Assembly (NCBI GenBank): GCA_017538845.1 | Contig: JAFYIC010000020.1 | Location: 1 to 6,574 of the forward strand | Origin: Bacillota bacterium | Lineage (GTDB): Bacteria; Bacillota; Clostridia; Peptostreptococcales; Anaerovoracaceae | Length of the DNA stretch: 6,574 nucleotides | Direction: 5' to 3' | Shown here: in pieces, positions 1-5,270 of the stretch | Position numbering within the stretch: the first letter of the stretch is position 1 | How the letters are laid out: each line of letters starts with the position of its first letter | The notes under the pieces: generated by a model | What the model was told of the DNA's origin: nothing | What the model saw: only the letters and a program-made list of their open reading frames with translations | Database searches by the model: none | Translations under genes and position numbers: made by a program

Positions 1-853
1 GAAGCCGACAGTACTCAACAACGTTGAGACTTACGCAAACATCCCGCAGATCATCAGAAACGGCGGAGACTGGTTCACACAGTTTGGTACCGAAGGTTCA
101 TCCGGAACCAAGGTATTCGCACTGGGCGGCAAGATCAACAACATCGGTCTTGTAGAAGTACCAATGGGAACAACACTCCGTGAGATCATCTTCGACGTAG
201 GCGGCGGAATTCCGAACGGAAAGCAGTTCAAGGCTGTACAGACAGGCGGTCCTTCAGGCGGATGTATTCCTGAGGAAATGCTTGATGTAGCTATCGACTA
301 CGACTCCCTGAAGAAGATGGGATCAATGATGGGCTCCGGCGGTATGATCGTAATGGACGAGAATACATGTATGGTAGACCTTGCAAGATTCTTCCTCGAC
401 TTCACAGTTGACGAATCCTGCGGTAAGTGCCCACCGTGCCGTATCGGTACAAAGAGAATGCTTGAGATCCTTGAGAAGATCACATCCGGTAGAGGCGAGC
501 TGGAAGACCTTGATAAGCTGGAAACACTGGCACAGAACATCAAGGAATCCGCACTTTGCGGACTCGGCCAGACTGCTCCTAACCCGGTACTCAGTACTAT
601 GAAGTACTTCCGTGATGAGTATGTAGCACACGTTGTTGACAAGAAGTGTCCTGCCGGCGTATGTAAGTCAATGGTTAGATACCAGATCGACCCAGAGACA
701 TGTAAGAAGTGCGGCATCTGTGCTAAGAACTGTCCTGTTGGATGTATCGAGGGAGACAAGAATACTCCATACGTTATTGATCAGGAAAAATGCGTTAAGT
801 GCGGAATGTGTATGGAAAAATGTCCGTTCAAGTCTGTACTTAACAATGCATAA
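1..853 (+). CDS. hydB: NADH-binding flavoprotein subunit of a trimeric [FeFe] hydrogenase (HydB/HndC, NuoF-like), 5' end outside window
   Basis: This is the C-terminal 283 residues of a NuoF-like protein; the first complete codon is at position 2. By family knowledge HydB binds FMN and NAD(H) and passes electrons through iron-sulfur clusters to HydA in a soluble cytoplasmic complex. Numbering from the window edge, residues 1-15 ([15 protein letters not shown]) are the end of the FMN/NADH fold. The N3-type [4Fe-4S] site is CGKCPPC (Cys140, 143, 146) plus Cys186 in LCGLGQ. A C-terminal ferredoxin domain carries two [4Fe-4S] motifs (Cys234/237/240/244 and Cys264/267/270/274). That domain is typical of HydB and absent from ordinary complex I NuoF. 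HydB proteins are usually about 600 residues with a thioredoxin-like [2Fe-2S] N-terminus, so about half is missing upstream. It is co-directional with hydA, 16 nt away. A formate dehydrogenase-linked NuoF paralogue is the alternative, but the hydA neighbour makes hydrogenase far likelier. Confidence 0.93.
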   Translation, partial: KPTVLNNVETYANIPQIIRNGGDWFTQFGTEGSSGTKVFALGGKINNIGLVEVPMGTTLREIIFDVGGGIPNGKQFKAVQTGGPSGGCIPEEMLDVAIDYDSLKKMGSMMGSGGMIVMDENTCMVDLARFFLDFTVDESCGKCPPCRIGTKRMLEILEKITSGRGELEDLDKLETLAQNIKESALCGLGQTAPNPVLSTMKYFRDEYVAHVVDKKCPAGVCKSMVRYQIDPETCKKCGICAKNCPVGCIEGDKNTPYVIDQEKCVKCGMCMEKCPFKSVLNNA

Positions 854-854
854 G

Positions 855-861
855 AAAGGAG
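855..861 (+). promoter_or_regulatory. Ribosome binding site of hydA
   Basis: AAAGGAG lies 8 nt before the hydA ATG, in the 16-nt gap after the hydB stop codon. It is a near-perfect Shine-Dalgarno match and fixes the hydA start. The gap has no room for a promoter, so hydA is co-transcribed with hydB. Confidence 0.85.
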
Positions 862-869
862 CGTAAGCA

Positions 870-2615
870 ATGAAAAAAGTCAATGTAACAATCAATGGCA
901 TCCAGGTTTACGTACCAGCTGACTACACGATCCTTCAGGCGGCTAGAGAAGTACATATTGATATTCCTACACTTTGCTTCCTCAAGGACGTCAACGAGAT
1001 GGGCTGCTGCCGTATGTGCGTTGTAGAAGTAAAAGGTTCGAAGACATTGCAGGCTGCTTGCGTACATCCTGTAAAGGAAGGTATGGAAGTACTGACACAC
1101 TCAGCTAAAGTTATGAAGGCAAGAAAAGCTACACTGGAGCTGATCCTCTCCAACCACGACGGAGACTGCCAGACATGTACAAGAAGCTGGATGGACTGCG
1201 AACTTCAGGTATTAGCTAATAAACTGTCAGTAGATACTATCCGTTTCCAGGGAAATCCGAAAGAGAGACTCCCTATCGACGAAGGTATCTCGATCGTCAG
1301 AAACAACAACAAGTGCATCCTCTGCAGAAGATGCGTGAGCGCTTGTAAAAAGATCCAGACAGTATCAGTAATCGATACTATCAACAGAGGTTACAGCACA
1401 GTAATCGGATCACCATTTGAAATGCCTCTTGGCGAAACACCGTGCGTAAACTGCGGACAGTGCATCAACGCATGTCCTGTAGCTGCGCTTGCTGAAAGAA
1501 ACCAGACTCAGGAAGTTTGGGACATGATCACAGATCCTGACCTTCACGTGATCGTTCAGACTGCTCCGGCAGTAAGAGCTGCTCTCGGCGAAGAATTCAG
1601 AATGGGCATCGGTCACGCTGTAACAGGCAAGATGGCTACAGCTCTGAAGATGATGGGATTTGACAAAGTTCTCGATACAGATACAGGTGCTGACCTGACT
1701 ATCATGGAAGAGGGAACTGAGCTGATCAACAGAATACAGAACGGCGGCACACTGCCACTGATCACATCCTGCTCACCGGGCTGGATCAAGTTCTGTGAAC
1801 ACAACTTCCCGGATCTGCTTGACAACCTTTCAACATGTAAGTCACCGCACATGATGTTCGGCGCTATCTTAAAGACATACTATGCTGAGAAGGAAGGCAT
1901 CGATCCTGATAAGATCCGTGTCGTATCGATCATGCCATGTACAGCTAAGAAGTTTGAGGCTCAGAGACCTGAGATGGAATGCGACGGCCAGAGAGACGTA
2001 GACGTAGTACTCACAACTCGTGAGCTCGCTAGAATGATCTACGATGCCGGTATCGACTTCGTAAATCTCGGCGACAGCGACTTCGACGATCCGTTCGGTA
2101 ACGCATCAGGTGCCGGCGTCATCTTCGGAACCACCGGTGGTGTAATGGAAGCTGCTCTGAGAACTGTATATGAAGTAGTAACAGGCGAGCAGACTGACAG
2201 CATCGATTATGAGCAGGTTCGCGGACTTGAAGGAATCAAGATCGCAACTATCAAGATCGGTGATCTGGAAGTAAGAGCTGCTGCAGCACATGGACTCGGA
2301 AATGCAAGGAAACTGCTTGAGGCTGTAAGAGCCGGCGAACAGTTCCACTTCATCGAGATCATGGCTTGTCCTGGCGGATGCATCAACGGCGGCGGACAGC
2401 CACTGTGGAACTCTTCAGTAAGAAGCTGGAGAAACATCAGACAGGAAAGAGCTGCTGCTCTGTACTCAGAGGACAAGAACAGCCACATCAGGAAATCACA
2501 CAACAACCCATCAATCAAGAAACTGTACAAAGAATTCCTGGGTGCTCCTTGCGAAGAGAAATCACATCACCTCCTGCACACACACTACAATGCAAGAGGA
2601 TATTACGAAGACTAA
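870..2615 (+). CDS. hydA: [FeFe] hydrogenase catalytic subunit HydA (group A, NAD-linked/bifurcating type)
   Basis: Complete, 581 residues. It reversibly reduces protons to H2 at the H-cluster, fed by HydB in the cytoplasm. Domains in order: an N-terminal [2Fe-2S] plant-ferredoxin domain (Cys36, 47, 50, 64); a NuoG-like His/Cys [4Fe-4S] site (His96, Cys100, 103, 110); a two-cluster ferredoxin domain (Cys149/152/155/159 and Cys192/195/198/202); and the H-cluster domain. H-cluster motifs are L1 TSCSPGW at 299-305, L2 MPCTAKKFE with Cys357, and L3 EIMACPGGCINGG with Cys500 and Cys504. The C-terminal small-subunit-like region ends near the stop. The order and length match clostridial CpI (about 574 residues) and HndD. 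Two departures are visible: L1 has Cys-Ser instead of Cys-Cys, and the His/Cys site has six rather than five residues before its last Cys. Membership in a bifurcating HydABC complex is inferred from the hydB neighbour. Maturases HydEFG are not in the window. Confidence 0.97.
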   Translation: MKKVNVTINGIQVYVPADYTILQAAREVHIDIPTLCFLKDVNEMGCCRMCVVEVKGSKTLQAACVHPVKEGMEVLTHSAKVMKARKATLELILSNHDGDCQTCTRSWMDCELQVLANKLSVDTIRFQGNPKERLPIDEGISIVRNNNKCILCRRCVSACKKIQTVSVIDTINRGYSTVIGSPFEMPLGETPCVNCGQCINACPVAALAERNQTQEVWDMITDPDLHVIVQTAPAVRAALGEEFRMGIGHAVTGKMATALKMMGFDKVLDTDTGADLTIMEEGTELINRIQNGGTLPLITSCSPGWIKFCEHNFPDLLDNLSTCKSPHMMFGAILKTYYAEKEGIDPDKIRVVSIMPCTAKKFEAQRPEMECDGQRDVDVVLTTRELARMIYDAGIDFVNLGDSDFDDPFGNASGAGVIFGTTGGVMEAALRTVYEVVTGEQTDSIDYEQVRGLEGIKIATIKIGDLEVRAAAAHGLGNARKLLEAVRAGEQFHFIEIMACPGGCINGGGQPLWNSSVRSWRNIRQERAAALYSEDKNSHIRKSHNNPSIKKLYKEFLGAPCEEKSHHLLHTHYNARGYYED

Positions 2616-2649
2616 TTCTTCGGATGCGATATCAAAACCAAAAAACCAG

Positions 2650-2680
2650 AAAGACTGCCGCAATCGTGCGGCAGTCTTTT
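2650..2680 (+). terminator. Rho-independent terminator of the hyd operon, possibly bidirectional
   Basis: A 12-bp perfect stem (2650-2661 with 2668-2679, AAAGACTGCCGC / GCGGCAGTCTTT) closes a 6-nt AATCGT loop and runs into a TTTT tract, 34 nt after the hydA stop. The left arm follows an A-rich stretch (2634-2645), so the minus strand also shows a stem followed by T-rich sequence. It could therefore act as a backstop for the converging alaX transcript, though it lies about 250 nt beyond the alaX stop. Confidence 0.93.
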
Positions 2681-2731
2681 AGTATACGGTTAAGGCGTCC
2701 GGGCCCGCGTTGCAGTTCTCATGCCAAACGC

Positions 2732-2790
2732 AAAAGGCCATAATCGTTGAAAAGTTAACCAAAAGTCTTAAAAAAGAAAAAAATGGTTAA
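2732..2790 (+). repeat. Intergenic hairpin repeat, copy 1
   Basis: This copy consists of AAAAGG, CCAT, a 23-nt core (2742-2764) containing CGTTGAAAAGTTAACC, a 19-nt A-rich spacer and TGGTTAA (2784-2790). The core is identical in copy 2. The arms AGTTAACCA (2753-2761) and TGGTTAACT (2784-2792) can form a 9-bp stem with a 22-nt A-rich loop. The function is unknown. The strand given is arbitrary. Confidence 0.8.
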
Positions 2791-2861
2791 CTCTGCTGCC
2801 TTTGCAGGGCATTTTTTCCGAAAAAACAAAAGCAAATGCAAAAGGAGGACCAAATTGGTAT

Positions 2862-2923
2862 AAAAGGTCCCCACAATCGTTGAAAAGTTAACCAAAAAAC
2901 ATAAAAATGAAATAATTGGTTAA
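2862..2923 (+). repeat. Intergenic hairpin repeat, copy 2
   Basis: This is the second copy of the same element. AAAAGG (2862-2867) is followed by three extra bases, then CCAC, the identical 23-nt core (2875-2897), a 19-nt A-rich spacer of the same length but partly different sequence, and TGGTTAA (2917-2923). Arms TTAACCAA (2888-2895) and TTGGTTAA (2916-2923) can form an 8-bp stem. It ends 10 nt from the alaX stop codon. Read on the minus strand the hairpin is followed by CTTTTC, so it might weakly serve as the alaX terminator, but the stem has only two G-C pairs. Confidence 0.8.
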
Positions 2924-2933
2924 AAGTTTGGGA

Positions 2934-4226
2934 TTATTGTTGATTACATAGAAGTGAAATGAATTTTTTGGCTTCGTCAGCTGACGGGAACATGGCACGT
3001 GCATTGACGGGTTTTCCGCCGCCTTTACCTCCCAGTGCGGGGGCGTACTCTTTAACTAACGCGCCGCAGTCCGGGTCGCCCTTCGAGAAGAGCAGGGTAG
3101 TGTTTTCGCTTTCGGATGTGAGCAGGACGAGCTTGCGGGTATCTTCGGGTATGCTTTCCATGATGGAGTTTCCCATGCGCATAAGATCGTCTGTCTTAAG
3201 GTCATCGAAACTCTGAGCAAAGACGAGATCGCCGGATCCTGCCGTCTGCTCAAGTATAGAATCTGTATATGATGCGATCACGGACTGCCTCAGTTTGTGT
3301 AGCTGATTACGCATGTCTTCGTTTTTCTTCTCCTGGGCGTCGATCTTCTTCAGAAGGTCGTCGGTGCCGGCGGAGTATCTGTTCCCAAGCTCTGTGAGGA
3401 TATCGTGCTTTTTGTTGTAATCCTTCATGGCCCGGTTTCCGGCGTCGAAATATACGCGGAACATGTTCTTGTTTTTTTCAACTTTATATATCTTTACCAG
3501 TCCTACCTGACCGGATGTGGCGGGGTGAGTTCCGCAGCATGCCACACAGTCGGAGGGGTCGTTTTCGTCACCCACGCATACGATGGAAATGTCTTCATCG
3601 ATGGCCAGTTTCTTCCTGAGAGGACGGTTTTCTGCTTCGGCCCTTGTCGCAAAACGCCTTGTTGTCACGGGCAGATTGGCCCAGATGGCTTCGTTGGTCA
3701 TATCTTCCACGTGGAGAGCCATCTCGAATGAAAGTTTGTCATAAGCAGGGTCGTCTTCCAGACTTATATCCACGGTCATGTACTCGTCGCCCATGTGGAA
3801 ACCACGGTTCACGCCGCCGTAGGCTTTATGGAACATACCCGAAAGGATATGCTCGCCGCAGTGGCGCTGCATGTTGTCAAAACGGTGGGGCCAGTCAAGT
3901 GCGCATGGTACGGTGCTGCCTTCTTCGGGAAGCAGTCCGCGGTCGCCGGAAGGTATTTTTACCCGGTGGAAAACTTCCTCGCTCAGATCGAACACATCGA
4001 TGACTTCCAGACCTGCGATAATGCCTTTGTCACAGCTCTGGCCTCCTCCTGTAGGGAAGAAGAAAGAGCCGTCAAGCACTATGAGAGCCTCATCTTCGCA
4101 CTTTTTCCACTTGAGACCCGGATACTTTTCCGCGTCTTTTTCATCATCTATTATTCCGGTGACTACAGAGTCGCCTTCTTTCATATATACATCCTGTTGA
4201 TATAGTCTGACGGTTCCCATTTTCAT
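2934..4226 (-). CDS. alaX: Alanyl-tRNA editing protein, AlaX-L type with DHHA1 domain
   Basis: 430 residues. AlaX proteins hydrolyse mischarged Ser-tRNA(Ala) and Gly-tRNA(Ala) in trans, backing up alanyl-tRNA synthetase. Residues about 5-115 form the AlaRS-like beta-barrel with the signature SFFFPTGGGQ (54-63). The editing site follows: HxxxH at His122/His126 and Cys230-x3-His234 in CCGTHPATSGQVG, which together are the expected zinc ligands. A likely coiled coil (about 285-320, KKIDAQEKKNEDMRNQLHKL) leads to a C-terminal DHHA1 domain with the glycine-rich GGKGGGKP (399-406). The AlaRS aminoacylation and tRNA-recognition domains are absent, so this is not a synthetase fragment. The start was chosen at the ATG after GGGAGAAAGGAA. 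A further ATG two codons in (4220) is equally well spaced from AAAGGA. An in-frame GTG at 4268 would add 14 residues but falls at the predicted transcription start. It is transcribed divergently from metF and converges on hydA. Confidence 0.93.
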   Translation of the reverse strand: MKMGTVRLYQQDVYMKEGDSVVTGIIDDEKDAEKYPGLKWKKCEDEALIVLDGSFFFPTGGGQSCDKGIIAGLEVIDVFDLSEEVFHRVKIPSGDRGLLPEEGSTVPCALDWPHRFDNMQRHCGEHILSGMFHKAYGGVNRGFHMGDEYMTVDISLEDDPAYDKLSFEMALHVEDMTNEAIWANLPVTTRRFATRAEAENRPLRKKLAIDEDISIVCVGDENDPSDCVACCGTHPATSGQVGLVKIYKVEKNKNMFRVYFDAGNRAMKDYNKKHDILTELGNRYSAGTDDLLKKIDAQEKKNEDMRNQLHKLRQSVIASYTDSILEQTAGSGDLVFAQSFDDLKTDDLMRMGNSIMESIPEDTRKLVLLTSESENTTLLFSKGDPDCGALVKEYAPALGGKGGGKPVNARAMFPSADEAKKFISLLCNQQ

Positions 4227-4238
4227 TTCCTTTCTCCC
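4227..4238 (-). promoter_or_regulatory. Ribosome binding region of alaX with two overlapping SD/start pairs
   Basis: On the minus strand this reads GGGAGAAAGGAA and is followed at once by ATGAAAATG. GGAG sits 7 nt before the first ATG (4226), and AGGA sits 7 nt before the second (4220). Either could be the start, with a difference of two residues. It argues against the upstream GTG at 4268. Confidence 0.7.
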
Positions 4239-4274
4239 GTGCAGCGGTTGATTTCCTGCCCGCGGCACACTCCA

Positions 4275-4283
4275 ATTATATCA
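4275..4283 (-). promoter_or_regulatory. Extended -10 promoter of alaX
   Basis: The minus strand reads TGATATAAT, a perfect TGnTATAAT extended -10 element. The -35 region with a 17-bp spacer is poor (CTGTCT at 4298-4303), as is common for extended -10 promoters. Transcription would start near 4268, giving a leader of about 42 nt. Confidence 0.7.
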
Positions 4284-4327
4284 CAGGCTCGGGCCGCAGA
4301 CAGTATTGAAATAAAGGGGGCGGCAAA

Positions 4328-4356
4328 ATGACAAAAGGTCCGGCATGTAGTATAAT
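4328..4356 (+). promoter_or_regulatory. Sigma-A-type promoter of the metF-metH operon
   Basis: ATGACA (4328-4333, five of six matches to TTGACA) is separated by exactly 17 bp from a consensus TATAAT (4351-4356). Transcription should start near 4363, leaving a leader of about 35 nt. That is too short for a SAM riboswitch or T-box, so any methionine control would have to act on the promoter through a protein. No clear operator palindrome was found around it. Confidence 0.8.
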
Positions 4357-4384
4357 CAAAATTACGAAAGTTATTGGAATAAGC

Positions 4385-4389
4385 AGGGA
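4385..4389 (+). promoter_or_regulatory. Ribosome binding site of metF
   Basis: AGGGA is placed 8 nt before the metF ATG. It is a modest Shine-Dalgarno site, and no competing start codon with a better site lies nearby. Confidence 0.6.
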
Positions 4390-4397
4390 AAGAACAA

Positions 4398-5258
4398 ATG
4401 AGAATACCCGATTTATTAAAAGAGGACAGGATCACTTTTTCACTTGAAATATTCCCTCCCAAGAAGGCCATAAACAAGAACAAACTCTACAATATCGTAA
4501 GAGAACTGAGGCCCATAGGACCGGACTATATCAGCGTGACCCACGGTGCGGGAGGCAAGGAAAAGGATTCTTTTACATGCGAGATAGCATCGACCATAAA
4601 GAAGTGGTTCGATATAGATACCATGGCGCACCTGACCTGTGTGAACACGGACAGGGCGCAGATCGAGACTGCCATCGATAATCTGAAAGCCAGCGGAGTA
4701 AAGAACGTGCTGGCGCTTCGCGGTGACATCGATCCCGAAAAGGGAAACACCGGAGATTATGAGCACGCAAATGAGCTCGTGAGCATCATAAAAGAAAAAG
4801 GCGGGCTCAACATTCTGGGAGCATGCTACCCGGAAGGCCACTACGAGAGCCCGGATCTTGATACGGACATCGAGAACCTGAAATACAAGATAGACGCAGG
4901 GGTAGAGGGCCTGATCACCCAGCTGTTTTTCGATAATGACCGGATGTATCATTATCTTGACAAACTGGATAAGGCAGGAATCGATGTGCCGGTGGACGCA
5001 GGCATCATGCCTATCACCAATCTCAATCAGATAAAGAGGACGGTAGCCTTGAGCGGAGCCAGTCTGCCACCTGAATTCACCAAGATGATCGGAAAGTACG
5101 AACATGATCCGGAGGGTCTTTTTGACGCGGGTCTGGATTATGCCATATTACAGATAAGGAATCTGATCGATCACGGTATCGACGGCATCCATCTGTATAT
5201 AATGAATTCACCGGAAGTAGCTATATATGTGTACGACGGTATCAAGGATCTGCTGTAA
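4398..5258 (+). CDS. metF: 5,10-methylenetetrahydrofolate reductase MetF
   Basis: Complete, 286 residues. This cytoplasmic FAD-dependent TIM-barrel enzyme reduces 5,10-methylene-THF to 5-methyl-THF. Family signatures run in order: SLEIFPPK (15-22) with the catalytic-type Glu17; SVTHGAGG (46-53); MAHLTCV (76-82); NVLALRGD (103-110) with Asp110, the counterpart of the folate- and flavin-contacting Asp120 of the E. coli enzyme; GACYPEGH (141-148); ITQLFFD (173-179) with Gln175; VDAGIMPI (199-206); and LPP (223-225). The length is close to E. coli MetF (296). It begins 42 nt downstream of a consensus promoter and ends 12 nt before metH, the enzyme that consumes its product, so the two form an operon for methionine synthesis. 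Nothing upstream suggests a Wood-Ljungdahl cluster, so a biosynthetic role is favoured, although MetF-type reductases also serve acetogenesis in some Clostridia. Confidence 0.96.
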   Translation: MRIPDLLKEDRITFSLEIFPPKKAINKNKLYNIVRELRPIGPDYISVTHGAGGKEKDSFTCEIASTIKKWFDIDTMAHLTCVNTDRAQIETAIDNLKASGVKNVLALRGDIDPEKGNTGDYEHANELVSIIKEKGGLNILGACYPEGHYESPDLDTDIENLKYKIDAGVEGLITQLFFDNDRMYHYLDKLDKAGIDVPVDAGIMPITNLNQIKRTVALSGASLPPEFTKMIGKYEHDPEGLFDAGLDYAILQIRNLIDHGIDGIHLYIMNSPEVAIYVYDGIKDLL

Positions 5259-5259
5259 C

Positions 5260-5268
5260 GGAGAAGAG
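5260..5268 (+). promoter_or_regulatory. Ribosome binding site deciding the TTG start of metH
   Basis: GGAGAAGAG lies just after the metF stop, with GGAG 7 nt before a TTG codon at 5271. No ATG or GTG occurs near it. The first in-frame ATG downstream (5322) would remove the conserved LDGGMGT motif, so TTG is the start. Confidence 0.8.
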
Positions 5269-5270
5269 AT

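Larger units (their letters stand above)
2681..2933. other. AT-rich gene-free region between convergent hydA and alaX
   Basis: Together with the terminator this makes a 318-nt gap with no credible gene. It starts with a short GC-rich stretch holding the 8-bp palindrome CGGGCCCG (2700-2707), then becomes A-rich. It carries two copies of a hairpin element, described separately, and between them a T6-CCG-A6 inverted repeat (2812-2826) and nested palindromes at 2847-2870. An SD-like GGAGG at 2844-2848 is followed only by a TTG GTA TAA triplet series, so no small protein is supported. Both flanking genes end here, so neither needs a promoter in this stretch. Confidence 0.7.

Noticed and set aside
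298..759. Long minus-strand open frame of 153 codons opposite hydB.
   Set aside because: It overlaps a well-supported gene entirely, has no recognisable domain and no Shine-Dalgarno or operon context. It is a shadow of biased codon use.
2366..2743. Plus-strand open frame of 125 codons running past the hydA stop into the intergenic gap.
   Set aside because: It starts inside hydA in another frame, is low-complexity basic sequence, and reads through the hyd terminator.
2748..2764. The repeat core TTGAAAAGTTAACCAA resembles a Rex redox-repressor site (clostridial form TTGTTAA-N4-TTAACAA), attractive beside an NADH-linked hydrogenase.
   Set aside because: The left half has two mismatches, the right half has an extra C, and the site is downstream of hydA between two gene ends where a repressor would have no promoter to block.
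2797..2817. TGCC-N7-GGCA followed by TTTTTT as a terminator of a small RNA starting near repeat copy 1.
   Set aside because: The stem is only 4 bp and no convincing -10 box accompanies the TTGAAA at 2748-2753, so neither end of such an RNA is supported.
2732..2923. CRISPR array or integration attachment site formed by the direct repeats.
   Set aside because: Only two copies exist, the repeat has internal conserved arms rather than unique spacers, and there are no cas, integrase or mobility genes in the window.
4227..4268. GTG start at 4268 adding 14 residues to AlaX.
   Set aside because: The predicted transcription start from the extended -10 at 4275-4283 is at about 4268, and the better SD/ATG pairs are at 4226 and 4220.
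4440..5105. Minus-strand open frame of 221 codons opposite metF.
   Set aside because: It lies fully inside metF, which has all its family motifs. The antisense translation shows no known motif and no start signal.
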